A stretch of 64,000 nucleotides of DNA, from NCBI GenBank assembly GCA_041391485.1, contig JAWKNY010000023.1:1-64000 (forward strand), given 5' to 3'. The DNA comes from JACKAF01 sp041391485. GTDB lineage: Bacteria > Bdellovibrionota > FAC87 > UBA2466 > JACKAF01. The notes under the pieces were generated by a model. That model did no database searches. It was not told where the DNA came from and saw only the letters and a list, made by a program, of their open reading frames with translations. The position numbers and the translations under genes were made by a program. Positions 19,031-27,914 of this stretch are shown here, in pieces; positions within the stretch are counted from its first letter, which is position 1, and each line of letters starts with the position of its first letter.

Positions 19031-19718
19031 ATGTACCGACGGTTAATCATAGGGCCAGTCTACTGGCCTACTTCTCTTTTATTCCCGTAGCGAACGCCGG
19101 ATTAAAAGAAAAAGGGAGCTGTTCAAACCCGTGGAGCCGACCCCGGCCCCTTCACCGGACGTGAAGTGAGGACGGGTCAAGCCGATGGGGCTCAAGTCTT
19201 CCGCCAAAGCCCAGTAAAAAGGCGATCTTCACAGCTGAAGATCCGTTCGTGGTGAATAGCGGCATCGTGAAGCGCATGCCTTTATGATCACGAGAAAAAG
19301 ACTCCGTGTTGGTGAAGGAGGAGGTTCTCTGAGCGAGTCTGTGTTCCGGTTTAACCCGCTGCTCGACGAATGGGTTTTCATGCTCACCGACACCAAGGGT
19401 TATTTCCTTAATCCCCTGAGTGTTGATGGTCAGCTCCGGGTTGCCCCGGGGTATGGTTAGTTCCAAAGAAACTTACCTCTAACTTCCGTTTCGAAACGGG
19501 CGGGAAGTGGGTCCCGACAAAGCAAGATGAACTACACCCGACATGGTCGTTTTGAGTCGTCCACCTAAGCGAATCGATCAAGTTTCGATCAACCCGGAAA
19601 GTACCGCGTGGAATATCCTGATCGGCAAGACATGGCGGATCTCAGAGAGTTCTATCAGAAGTTATTCGTTACAGGAGCCCTAGTACTCTTCACGTCACGG
19701 AATTTCCGTTCGGCGTGA
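19031..19718 (+). pseudogene. Secreted protein of unknown function, frameshifted
   Basis: ATG 19031 starts a signal peptide (MYRRLIIG, then LLAYFSFIPVANA one base out of frame). Mature pieces: FTGREVRTGQADGAQVFRQS, AIFTAEDPFVVNSGIVKR, VFRFNPLLDEWVFMLTD, FRFETGGKWVPTKQDELHPT and YRVEYPDRQDMADLREFYQK, ending at TGA 19716-19718. It follows another exported protein of similar style and the two may form an operon. No family recognised. Confidence 0.4.
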
Positions 19719-19732
19719 CAGTCATTTTGGAG

Positions 19733-19970
19733 TCATTTCCCGTCCCCAACTCTGCTAACTTTGCGTTTAACCGAACGCACCACCAAAACAACGATCAACG
19801 CCAGAGTGAGAAAGACCAAGGGAAGATAGGCGGAGTATTTTCATACTCAAAGCCTAACAGAATGCCGGCGACTCGCAATCAAGGGTGCGTCGCGGCTGTA
19901 TTCTCGCTAATCAAACTTGTGCCTGAGGGCAGAATACCAGGTGTACAAGCCGGAAGCAGGCAAAACTTAT
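19733..19970 (-). pseudogene. Possible small single-span membrane protein, frameshifted
   Basis: On the minus strand LGFEYENTPP continues after one frame change as YLPLVFLTLALIVVLVVRSV followed by KRKVSRVGDGK and a TGA at 19733-19735, a typical hydrophobic span plus basic tail. Upstream, LYTWYSALRHKFD is readable near 19930. The start is not defined. The remaining sequence from about 19970 to 20200 shows no gene I can support. Confidence 0.3.
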
Positions 19971-20222
19971 AGATATAGAGAGTTTAGTGAGTTTGGCGGG
20001 TGGCCCGGCCAATCGCGAGACGTTTTTGTACGGTAGGTCGTGAGTTAAAAACGTTTGATATTTCAAAGGGTTAAAGTTGGAGCCAGGCCGTAATGTGGCA
20101 GACTCTGTACAAAAACACTATAGGGAGAGATCTCTAACGGTTAACCATTGAACTACCAAAGCCTACATAGAATCTAATTCTTCTCGCGCTGCTTTCTACG
20201 GTAAGCGAAGGCGGAATCGCCT

Positions 20223-21299
20223 TTGGATCTTTTCAGCCCACCCGATGCGCCCGCGCCTCAGGCCCAACCCGACTCGCGCGACTTAAAAGGCTGGGACGCG
20301 AAACGCCAGCAGGATGATGCCGAGCGGATCCAAAATGCCCAAGCCATGGCGAAAACCATTGTGAAACAGGGCAAAGAGCTCGAGCGCATGACGACCATGG
20401 ATCCGGGCCGCAAAGCGCAACTCACTCAAGAGATCAATCGTCTGCAGTACGAAATTACCGCTCACCTTCAGCAAGGCCAGGCGCTCAACGACACCGCCAA
20501 AAAAGCCGAGTACGCCGCAAAGCAATCCGAAGCAGGCAATGCCAAAAAGGGGAACGAAGTGGAGACGGCAAAACTTCAGAGCAAGCAAAACAACGAAGAG
20601 GGTAAAGCGACAGAAGACGGGAGTGCCGTCGCTCGCGATACCACGGCGGATGGCCAGACGACGGGAGACGTGGCCAACGTACTTCCCGAAGCTGCGCAGG
20701 CCGCGCGCGCGGTGACCAGTGGCTCCACGCCCACGAGCCAAGTGGGTTTTAACGACGAGGCGAAAGATCCTGAGAACGCGGACGAACCCACTCAATCCAA
20801 AGACCAGATCGTGAATAGCGCTCAGGCCGCTTTTGAGCAGCGCCTCAACCAAATCAATTTTGTACCGAAAGCTTCAGCGGTAAGTAGCTTGGACAAAGAT
20901 ATTAAAATTTCCGAAGAAGCCGATCCTGCCACTGCGAATGCGGATCCAGATAAGAAAGAAAGCGATAAAGGCGATCACGCAAACGCATCGTCAAACGCTT
21001 CTAGCGGTGCCGGGGCGCGCACTTTGCCCGCCGCCAGCAATTCGCTTCTGGATCTTTTGCGCAACCGTGTGGCATTGGCCACCGCCGAGCTCGGCAACTT
21101 GCGCGCTTCGTTAGGCCTTGCCGGAGTGGCGGCGCTACCTACGGCGGCGCTCACCGATGCCGCGCCAACGCGCGGGCTGGCTTCGGAAGGGATGCCGCTC
21201 GACGGTACGGCTCCGGAAAACGTCTCCCATCGGCTCATTGCCGGTTCCAATCGCGTCCAGCGCAACCGAATCCCGGTGCCCGTCGCCGATCCGCTCTAG
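20223..21299 (+). CDS. Exported Ala/Gln/Asp-rich coiled-coil protein, unknown function
   Basis: A 358-residue hydrophilic, low-complexity protein. Residues 20-110 form a likely coiled coil (Gln/Glu/Lys/Ala-rich, for example ELERMTTMDPGRKAQLTQEI); 110-260 are Asp/Ser/Thr-rich and disordered; the C-terminus has an Ala/Leu-rich helix (LLDLLRNRVALATAELGNLR). The TTG start given by the frame is probably not real. One base out of frame just upstream (20180-20222) is LILLALLSTVSEGGIA, a signal-peptide core, so the protein is likely exported and its start lies in the damaged zone. It is followed by a second protein of related composition. No family recognised. Confidence 0.55.
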   Translation: MDLFSPPDAPAPQAQPDSRDLKGWDAKRQQDDAERIQNAQAMAKTIVKQGKELERMTTMDPGRKAQLTQEINRLQYEITAHLQQGQALNDTAKKAEYAAKQSEAGNAKKGNEVETAKLQSKQNNEEGKATEDGSAVARDTTADGQTTGDVANVLPEAAQAARAVTSGSTPTSQVGFNDEAKDPENADEPTQSKDQIVNSAQAAFEQRLNQINFVPKASAVSSLDKDIKISEEADPATANADPDKKESDKGDHANASSNASSGAGARTLPAASNSLLDLLRNRVALATAELGNLRASLGLAGVAALPTAALTDAAPTRGLASEGMPLDGTAPENVSHRLIAGSNRVQRNRIPVPVADPL

Positions 21300-21576
21300 C
21301 CTGTATCCACATAGTAAGCAGAGTAGACACCTAGAATTCAATGAAGTCGCTTAGTTAAGGGAATCGCCTACTTAGTGGGCGGGCCCTAGGCACGGGCCTA
21401 GACAGTCGACACTCCAAACGCAAATATTTCTTTATAATTTCAAGTGCTTGCAAATTAGTCCCGCGTCCCCTTTGGCAAGGGAACTGCAATTGTACAGACA
21501 TAAGGATCCGTGTCCGCACGGGTCTGTGTGCGTACTGTCGAATGATTCGGCAGTGCGGAATAGGATTTTTGCAACT

Positions 21577-22809
21577 TTGTCTAAACGACTGAGACATTAT
21601 AGCTTGCGCGGCCTACTGATATTGGCCTTTGCTTATGGCGTGGCCTGGTCTTCGTCCTGTGTGGCCGATGACGGGCTAGTAGCGCAAGCCAAAGCGGCAA
21701 CTGATGCCGCATTAGAAAACGTCATTGAGAAAGACGGCATTGCGAAGGAAAAAACCAGAGACCGGGAAGAAAAAGAAAAATTCAAGGATTCTAAGGATCC
21801 CGCGGAAAAGAAGCTCTACGATGATGCCGTAGCAGCCGAGAAAAAGGCGCTAGGGGATCTAGAAACTGCGAAGAGTTTGCATAAGATTGCCGCCGCGAAC
21901 GAGCAAACGGCTCAACTGGGCGGGACCGAAAGCGGTCAAAGCTCCGGCCACAGTGGTAGTGGTTCCGGTGGTGGTGGTGAACAAAAGGGCGGAATGCCCA
22001 TGATGCCGCCGCCTCCCCCGCCTCCGCCTCCGCCGCCGAGCGATAGTCCGCCTCCGCCTCCTCCCCCGCCGCCACCGCCTCCGGTGCCGCCGGCAGAGGA
22101 AGTGAAAAAGCCGGACAACGAAGAGATTGCCGACACCTTTGTGCCCGATCTTCTGAACGAGCGTAAGAAGTTCGAAGAAATCATCGCCAAAGGAGAAGAC
22201 AACAAGGCCGCTACGTCAGACGGCTTCGCGCAGGTGCTTGCCGAACTCAGCAAGCAGCGTGAAGATCTGACCCGCGCGTTTCAGGCGCAGCAAGAGCAGA
22301 CGAACCAGCAAATCGCTCAAGCTTCGCTCCAGCAGCAGCAGGCTCAGCAAAATGCTGGACCCGATACGTCTACCTTTGCCGGCCGCATTCAGGCCGCGGG
22401 CCCGCGCACAAATACGCCCAGTGGTGTGGACCCTTCTCAATTTGGAAGTGCCTTCGGTTTTGCGTTGGCGGCAGGCGGCCAGAATGGCGTCTTAAACAGG
22501 CCAAGGCGGAAGCGCGCGAGCCGCGAGCGTCGTCCTGAAGTTTTCACCGCAGGCTTGGGAAATGTCGCTGCCGGAATCCTGACCGATCAGGAAGCTGTGC
22601 GCCGCTCGCTGACCCAAGATCGTTACGGTACCCAAGTCAGCCAAACGGCTTTCTGGGCTATACGCACACCAGCAACGTTTTTACGGCAGACCCATTTTGC
22701 CCCGGGCCCTTGCCCAGGTAATGGAACAGAACACTCCGCAGCGTTCTCGGTTCCACTCGTAAGACTCGCCACTATCTTCACCGTGGTCTTGTACTCCGCT
22801 AAGCTCTGA
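21577..22809 (+). CDS. Exported proline-rich protein with two polyproline tracts; 3' end probably frameshifted
   Basis: I place the start at TTG 21577 because it opens a signal peptide (LSKRLRHYSLRGLLILAFAY ... CVADDG); the frame is open back to 21448. Domains in order: charged Lys/Glu/Ala helix (residues about 30-110), Gly/Ser linker, two runs of 11 and 12 prolines around 22004-22086, a Glu-rich helix, then a Gln-rich segment (QAQQEQTNQQIAQASLQQQQ). After GTQVSQTAF near 22645 a neighbouring frame reads GLYAHTSNVFTADPFCPG, so the last ~50 residues are suspect. Possibly a surface or cell-wall-spanning stalk (inference). Polyproline translation would depend on EF-P. Confidence 0.6.
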   Translation: MSKRLRHYSLRGLLILAFAYGVAWSSSCVADDGLVAQAKAATDAALENVIEKDGIAKEKTRDREEKEKFKDSKDPAEKKLYDDAVAAEKKALGDLETAKSLHKIAAANEQTAQLGGTESGQSSGHSGSGSGGGGEQKGGMPMMPPPPPPPPPPPSDSPPPPPPPPPPPPVPPAEEVKKPDNEEIADTFVPDLLNERKKFEEIIAKGEDNKAATSDGFAQVLAELSKQREDLTRAFQAQQEQTNQQIAQASLQQQQAQQNAGPDTSTFAGRIQAAGPRTNTPSGVDPSQFGSAFGFALAAGGQNGVLNRPRRKRASRERRPEVFTAGLGNVAAGILTDQEAVRRSLTQDRYGTQVSQTAFWAIRTPATFLRQTHFAPGPCPGNGTEHSAAFSVPLVRLATIFTVVLYSAKL

Positions 22810-22898
22810 ACACACTCGTTAAGATCTACCCCCATTGGGTTCCCAGATAAAGCGCCGACCTTTGGTACTTACGGGCACAACGGAACTTAAAGGAAAAC

Positions 22899-23357
22899 AT
22901 GGGAAAGACATGGGGGCTTGTTTGTCTTTTCCTGGCTTGCGGGGCTTTGGGGGCTCCGGCAAATGATTCACTCACAGAGTGGATTTCAGTACAGGAAGGG
23001 ATCGGACAGGCGATCGCGCAGGTTCAAAAGCAGTACAAAAAGAGCGGGTTACGTCTAGGCCTAGGTTGGTGGGGGAATGTCTCCAAACTGGGGCCTCCGT
23101 GTGACGATGTGGCCTACAAGGTAGAGGAAGCCTTGGCGGACACGTTCCGCTCGGTCCAGCTGCAGCATTTCAAAATCGTGCTCCTATTTGACTCGGGCGT
23201 ACTGCCCAAGGATCTTTTGGCGCATGTGTATTTCGGGGTAGCGGCAAAGAAGAACGGCCGTTTGCTGTATTGCTTTGACCCTTGGAGATATGGAGACGGG
23301 CGACTTCGGGATCATTGTCCCAACTCTCCTGATGAGATGCATACGGTGCTGGAATAG
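22899..23357 (+). CDS. Small secreted protein of unknown function
   Basis: AAAGGA lies seven bases upstream of ATG 22899. The 152-residue product has a signal peptide (MGKTWGLVCLFLACGALGA) that could be cleaved after GAPA. The mature part contains a helix (EGIGQAIAQVQKQYKKSG), hydrophobic beta-like segments (FKIVLLFDSGVL; HVYFGVAAKKNGRLLYCFDP) and three cysteines. No family recognised. It ends 27 bases before tRNA-Cys on the other strand. Confidence 0.65.
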   Translation: MGKTWGLVCLFLACGALGAPANDSLTEWISVQEGIGQAIAQVQKQYKKSGLRLGLGWWGNVSKLGPPCDDVAYKVEEALADTFRSVQLQHFKIVLLFDSGVLPKDLLAHVYFGVAAKKNGRLLYCFDPWRYGDGRLRDHCPNSPDEMHTVLE

Positions 23358-23383
23358 GTAACGTTAGCAACGGAGTGAAAAAT

Positions 23384-23454
<71 letters not shown>

Positions 23455-23617
23455 GTGCAGTGGGCCATCCTACCTTAGGTGGGGCGGGATACGCAAATTC
23501 CTTCCTTGGCGATCCGCTGCCTGTGGTAAAATGAAAGAGTTCGTACCACATCCGGGCTTCGAATGTTTTCAGCCTTGCAGCCCGGAAAGCCCAAAAACCC
23601 TTACACTCAAAAAAACC

Positions 23618-24299
23618 ATGTCAGCATCTGTCGTGCGCCTATTTCAGGTCGGTAAGCGTTACTCGGAGCGCTACGCTCTAAAAAACGTCAGCTTTAGCCT
23701 CCGCGAGGGTGAGTTCGTCTACATCACCGGCGTCAGTGGGGCTGGCAAGTCCACCCTACTGAAGCTGCTTTTCGCAATGGAGCGGCCCAGCGAAGGGCAA
23801 GTCGTGGTGAATAGCAGCGACATCGGTCGCCTCGGCAAACGGGCGCTACCCACTTTCCGCCAACGGGTGGGGTTTGTTTTCCAGGATTTCAAATTGCTTC
23901 CGGATCTCACCGTTTTCGACAACGTCGCCTTACCTTTGGATGTACGCAAGACCAGTGCGGCCGACGTCGAATACCGGGTCAATGGCGTTCTTTCCTCGTC
24001 GGCCTGGGGATCGCGGTAAGGATTACCCGACGAGTTTGTCGGGCGGTGAACAGCAGCGTGTGGCGATCGCACGTAGCGTGGTCAGTCGTCCCAGTCTGCT
24101 ATTGGCCGACGAGCCTACTGGCAATCTCGACAGCCGCAACGCGCGCGAGATCATGGCTCTCTTTAGAGAGATCTGCTCGATGGGCACCACGGTCTGCATT
24201 GCAACCCACGACGAGTTTTTGATGAATGAGTACCCCGCTCGAAAAATTGAACTCGAACAGGGAACCATTCTTTCCGACAACCGGGCGGAATTTCTATGA
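23618..24299 (+). CDS. ftsE: Cell-division ABC transporter ATP-binding protein FtsE (frameshifted)
   Basis: ATPase of the FtsEX complex that controls septal peptidoglycan hydrolysis. From ATG 23618, Walker A GVSGAGKST is at residues 38-46, the Q-loop at VFQDFKLL, then signature SLSGGEQQRVAIAR and Walker B LLLADEPTGNLD in a second frame. The frames meet at about 23995-24015. Adding one G after TCG and one in the GGGG run restores VLSSVGLGDRGKDYP. Two missing bases in G runs of a normally indispensable gene indicate sequence error. The end overlaps ftsX (ATGA). The reading frame runs open upstream of 23618, but family alignment supports this start. Confidence 0.9.
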
Positions 24300-25183
24300 G
24301 ACCTCTTCATTCCTTGCGTCGTAGCTTTCAGGATTTTAGGCGTCACCCGTGGCTGCACGGTTTGAGTATCGTGACGATCGCGATCTCCTTATTAATTCTG
24401 GGCGTGTTCCTCGTTGTTTATAGAAATTTTGTGCACCTGGCGGATCACGCAAGCCCCACCCCCGTCGGGACGGCGTATTTGCAAGAAGGTTTGAACGAGC
24501 TGGAAATCAACAATCTCAGCGATCGCATTCTAGGCATGGAAGGCGTGCGGGACGTCGAGTTTAAGACCCGAAAGTCGGTCCTCGAAGAGCTTGCTAATTT
24601 TTATGGGGACGCCGCTGTAGATCCAAACGGAGTGGAAGGTTTTTTCCCGAACCTCATTGAGATCCACCTGCGTGACACGGTTAATGAACACAGCCTGAAA
24701 CGGCTGGCCGACCAGATCGGTAGCTACCCCGAAGTAACTCAAGTCGACTTTGCACGGGGTTGGCAGACGCAGTTTAAACGCCTCAAAAACGTGATGAGCT
24801 GGATTGGCCTTGCCCTCATGGCGGGCCTCCTTCTTGGTTGCAGCTTTATCATCGCAAACTTTATGGGGATGCGGCACCAGTCGCGGCGTCGGGATATTGA
24901 AATCATTCATTTAATGGGAGCGAGCCGTCGTTACATTCTGATGCCCTTTCTGTGGGAAGGGATGCTCGAAGGCCTGATGGGAGTGGCGGTCGCGGTCTTA
25001 GCCTTGCTGGTTTTGAATTCTGTTTTCCTAGTACCTTTAGCGAAACAATGGGGAGGAATGGCGGGGATTGACCAATTCGCCTTTCTTTCGCCCTCGCAAA
25101 TAGCCTACATGGTTGGAATTGGCCTGGTCATGGCGCTCATCGGTAGCGTCACCGTCTTCATCCGATTCAGAGAAAATCACTAA
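24296..25183 (+). CDS. ftsX: Cell-division protein FtsX
   Basis: Membrane partner of FtsE, 295 residues: cytoplasmic basic start, TM1 at about residues 19-42, a large periplasmic loop to ~170 that binds the hydrolase activator, then three more TM segments near 171-193, 220-245 and 262-287. The segment MRHQSRRRDIEIIHLMGASR between TM2 and TM3 is the family's conserved coupling region. It overlaps ftsE by four bases and is followed two bases later by the envC-like start, so the three genes form an operon. Confidence 0.93.
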   Translation: MRPLHSLRRSFQDFRRHPWLHGLSIVTIAISLLILGVFLVVYRNFVHLADHASPTPVGTAYLQEGLNELEINNLSDRILGMEGVRDVEFKTRKSVLEELANFYGDAAVDPNGVEGFFPNLIEIHLRDTVNEHSLKRLADQIGSYPEVTQVDFARGWQTQFKRLKNVMSWIGLALMAGLLLGCSFIIANFMGMRHQSRRRDIEIIHLMGASRRYILMPFLWEGMLEGLMGVAVAVLALLVLNSVFLVPLAKQWGGMAGIDQFAFLSPSQIAYMVGIGLVMALIGSVTVFIRFRENH

Positions 25184-25184
25184 A

Positions 25185-26388
25185 ATGCGTCTTCCGCTTT
25201 TTGTCTTATTAAGCGCCACGGTAGCGCTTGGTGCGCCTCTTGCGAACCATAGCGACCCCCGTAAAGCGTGCCGAGGAACTTTCTCGCTACATCGAGAAGG
25301 AACGTGAGCAGTTTGTCCAGCGTGAGACCAAGCGGCGGGAAGTTTTGGATCAGTTGGATCGAATCAACAAGGATCAGAATCGCTTGCGAGAAGGCTTGGC
25401 TAATTTTGAAAACGAGCGCGACGAGCTCAACATGTCGCTCGAAAATTTACGAGTAGAGGTCGAGAACCAAAAGGCCGCAGAAGCAGCGGCTCGCTCGCAG
25501 CTTTCTACCCTTCTAAGAATTTTGTACCAAGTGGAGCGAGATGGACTGGGTGGGTTTCTTCTTCAGGGGGAAAGCTTAGGAAAGGTCTATCGACGCATCC
25601 GGGTCTTTTCTCAATCAGTGAGTTTTGGGAAAAAAGCCGTAGCCCGGCTTCAGGATCGATCGGAACGCCTCGCTACTACCGAGAAAGAACTGGAAGCGGC
25701 CAAGAAACACCTAGAGGAAATCATTGCGCGTTCGAGTGCCGAGAGGGAGCAGCTCAACAGCGCTCTTCTCAAGAAAGAAAGAGCTCTGACATCCATACGC
25801 AAAAAGCAACAGCTCTTTAAGGCAGCCGAGAAGGAGTACGAAAAGGTTTCGGCCGAAGTACAGGTTCTCTTCAAGCAACTGGATGCGAAGGAACAGGAAA
25901 AAAAGAGTGTCGCTAAAATAGCACCGAAAATGCACAACATCCGCCACTCCACTCTCCCCCTCCCCGTAGAAGGTGGAAGACTCGTTCGGGAGTTTGGAAA
26001 ACGCACGAACGAAGAGTTTAAGACCGTAACGCTGCACAAGGGCTTAGAGATTGAAGCCCCCATTAAAAGTCCCGTTTTTGCCGTGCTGCCCGGCATTGTG
26101 GAGTTTGAAGGCTGGATCAAAGGCATGGGCAATGTGGTGATCATTCACCACGGGGACGGTTTTTACACCTTGAGTGGCCACCTTTATAAGATCTCCGCCG
26201 CCAAAGGGAGCGCGGTTAAGCCGGGTGATGTCATAGGACTCGTTGGGGATACTGGTCGCAACGATAAGCCTAGCCTTTATTTTGAGGTGCGCGAGAACGC
26301 TGATGCAGTAGATCCCATGCCCTACTTCCTCTCAGACGAAGTTTCAAAGATTCAAATCGCCGATGCGGCTCATTCACGTAAAAGCTAG
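25185..26388 (+). CDS. envC: EnvC-like murein hydrolase activator with degenerate LytM domain (one frameshift)
   Basis: ATG 25185, two bases after ftsX, opens a signal peptide (MRLPLFVLLSATVALGAPLA). Removing one C from the run at 25256-25260 joins it to the long frame starting VKRAEELSRYIEKEREQFVQ. Residues about 25-235 are two antiparallel coiled coils and the C-terminus is an M23/LytM fold. The catalytic residues are changed: HKGLEIEA has Glu where HxxxD is expected, and LYFEVREN has Tyr where the last His belongs, as in E. coli EnvC. It should therefore activate amidases under FtsEX control rather than cut peptidoglycan itself. Confidence 0.85.
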
Positions 26389-27214
26389 CCAGAACCACAT
26401 GGCGACCACTTTCCACTTTGTGGTGAGTTGTGACGAGCGGCGCGAGAGTGCGGCCATGGCCACTTTGCATGAGGGCCAGCGCCTTGTTTCGAGGCTCGAG
26501 GCCGAACTCAGTGAGTTTCTGCCCAGCAGTCCGGTATTCAAGTTGAACCACGCGCCGGTAGGAACGCGGGTTCGTTTCTCCCCGCACAGCTTCCATCTGC
26601 TGAAGCAATCGCTGTTTTTGGGAGAGCAAACGCGGCGGGCCTTTAACTGTTTGGCCAAAAGCAAAGCGTCGAGTCCGAGTCTGCAGCTTAGTCCGTCCAC
26701 CTTGGAGGTCTGGGCGACGGCTCCCGGTACCCACCTCAGTTTTGGTGCGGTCGGCAAAGGCTACGCCTTGGATCAGGTAAGAGGCCTTCTGGCGCTGAAC
26801 GATTTCCGAGACTTCCTGCTCTCCGCCGGAGGCTCGAGCGTGGTGCTTTCGGGCTTTGCGTTCCCCTCTGAGCCTTGGCGTTGGGGTTGGAGTTGGGAAC
26901 AAAGCGCGGACCCGATGGGACTTAGCTTTGAGCACTGCAGTGGCATTCCGCTTGCGATCGGAATCTCGGGGACGGAAGAGCAAGGTGAACACATTTTAGG
27001 CCGCCGGGACGAACGCACGCGCAGCGCGCTTTTCGCCGGCGAAACCGCGGCGGAAGCGGATGCCTTATCGACGGCACTTTTTGTAGCGGGTTGGGATGGG
27101 CAAGGCTGTTTTGCCGATCCCTTGCGTGCAGAACCGGCGCTTGGGCTTTTGGAAGCCGATGGAACGCTACGATGGAATCGAGCCTTCGAAGCACTTTGGG
27201 GACCTGCCGCATGA
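26363..27214 (+). CDS. apbE: ApbE-family FAD:protein FMN transferase
   Basis: Attaches FMN covalently to Thr/Ser of exported flavoproteins using FAD and Mg2+. The 283-residue product has the family segments LSFGAVGKGYALDQV (DxGGIAKGYAxD equivalent), FLLSAGGSSVVLSG, and TAAEADALSTALFVAG (the ATxADALSTA metal-site helix). No signal peptide is evident from the given start. It overlaps the envC-like gene by 26 bases and the next small gene by four (ATGA). An FMN-binding protein and polyferredoxin directly downstream are its likely clients. Confidence 0.9.
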   Translation: MRLIHVKASQNHMATTFHFVVSCDERRESAAMATLHEGQRLVSRLEAELSEFLPSSPVFKLNHAPVGTRVRFSPHSFHLLKQSLFLGEQTRRAFNCLAKSKASSPSLQLSPSTLEVWATAPGTHLSFGAVGKGYALDQVRGLLALNDFRDFLLSAGGSSVVLSGFAFPSEPWRWGWSWEQSADPMGLSFEHCSGIPLAIGISGTEEQGEHILGRRDERTRSALFAGETAAEADALSTALFVAGWDGQGCFADPLRAEPALGLLEADGTLRWNRAFEALWGPAA

Positions 27215-27474
27215 AGGCTTTCTGGTTTTTATGGATGACCTTATCCGCTTACGCCGACGAGGTGGTTGATCTGGGAGATCTCGGAGCGGGAAGCTTCTCT
27301 CCCTACATTCTGGAGCGCAATCCGTTGTGGATTCTGCTACCGGTGGCCTTGATTGCTATTGTGGTGTGGCATCTGCGTAAACCCAAAAAGATATTTTTTC
27401 CTGGAGAACAAGCAAATGAAACAGACGAAAATAGCTCTGATCACCCTAATGTTTTGCCTCTGCATCGAGAATAG
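27211..27474 (+). CDS. Small exported single-span membrane protein in the flavin/Fe-S cluster
   Basis: 87 residues: an N-terminal signal or anchor segment (MKAFWFLWMTLSAYA), a short acidic periplasmic part (DEVVDLGDLGAGSF), one hydrophobic span (LWILLPVALIAIVVWHL) and a charged tail. The start ATG overlaps the apbE stop and its 3' end overlaps the next gene by 59 bases in another frame. No family recognised. By position it may anchor or assemble the electron-transfer proteins around it. Confidence 0.7.
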   Translation: MKAFWFLWMTLSAYADEVVDLGDLGAGSFSPYILERNPLWILLPVALIAIVVWHLRKPKKIFFPGEQANETDENSSDHPNVLPLHRE

Positions 27475-27914
27475 CTCGGCCGTCGAATTTGAAAAGATGG
27501 GTCAGGCGATCGCGAAGTCCCTTGGAACGACAAAGGCCTTCAAAAGCACCGTAGAGGTCGAGGGAGAGGCGGCGACTGTCTATTATTCAAAGGATGGCAG
27601 TGGCCAGCCCAAGAAAGTAGCGGTTGTGCAAAAAGGGATCTACGAGCCCAACTGCACCCATACCTGGGTCGTCGGTTTGGATGCGCGATCCGCAAAAGTC
27701 GAAGGCATCCGCGTGGTGGAAATGAGTTGTCCCCATGCTTTCCCGACGAAGAAGAGCTCTTTCTCAGTCAGTACGTGGGCCGCGGTCCAGCGAGTGTAAA
27801 AAAACTTGGCGGAGAAGTGCACACCGTCGCCAAAGCCACTGGCAGCAGCGAACTCACGACTACCGCTGTAAAAAAGCCATCCTGGCCACTAAGCAATTTG
27901 CTAAAGGCTTCTAA
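27416..27914 (+). CDS. Exported FMN-binding-domain protein (two frameshifts)
   Basis: ATG 27416 follows GGAG and opens a signal peptide (KIALITLMFCLCIENSSA). The mature part has the small beta-rich FMN_bind layout ending in a TGSSELTTTAVKKAIL stretch, comparable to the (S/T)GA(S/T)..AV flavinylation motif modified by ApbE. Frame changes lie at 27757 (TTT one T short) and at the six-A run near 27870 (one A short). Restored, it ends KQFAKGF with TAA 27912-27914, overlapping the next ATG. C(T/P)H pairs (NCTH, SCPH) are unusual for the family. Likely a periplasmic flavin electron carrier. Confidence 0.7.

Larger units (their letters stand above)
9640..20222. other. 10.6-kb stretch in which almost every gene is frameshifted
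   Basis: No frame here exceeds about 210 codons, whereas intact frames of 250-900 codons are normal on both sides. Yet homology can be followed by switching frames every 30-150 bases. recQ, purT, a DUF1304 gene, fluC, a DnaQ-like exonuclease and a DUF4156 gene are all recognisable with near-normal overall length, gene order and overlaps (for example ATGA between DUF1304 and purT). Many switches fall in mononucleotide runs. This fits a low-coverage, error-rich assembly segment better than decay, but the sequence alone cannot exclude real decay. Confidence 0.75.

Noticed and set aside
20100..20170. tRNA-like sequence on the minus strand (TAGTTCAATGGTTA near 20140-20155)
   Set aside because: Only the D-arm region resembles a tRNA; no pairing acceptor or T arm is present, and the stretch is in the error-rich zone.
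9640..20222. Mobile element or genomic island
   Set aside because: No transposase, integrase or boundary repeats; recovered genes (purT, fluC, recQ) are ordinary chromosomal ones.
21990..22086. CRISPR or tandem repeat array
   Set aside because: It is a CCN-codon polyproline tract within one reading frame, without spacers.
25185..26388. Active M23 endopeptidase
   Set aside because: Two catalytic positions are substituted (Glu for Asp, Tyr for His).
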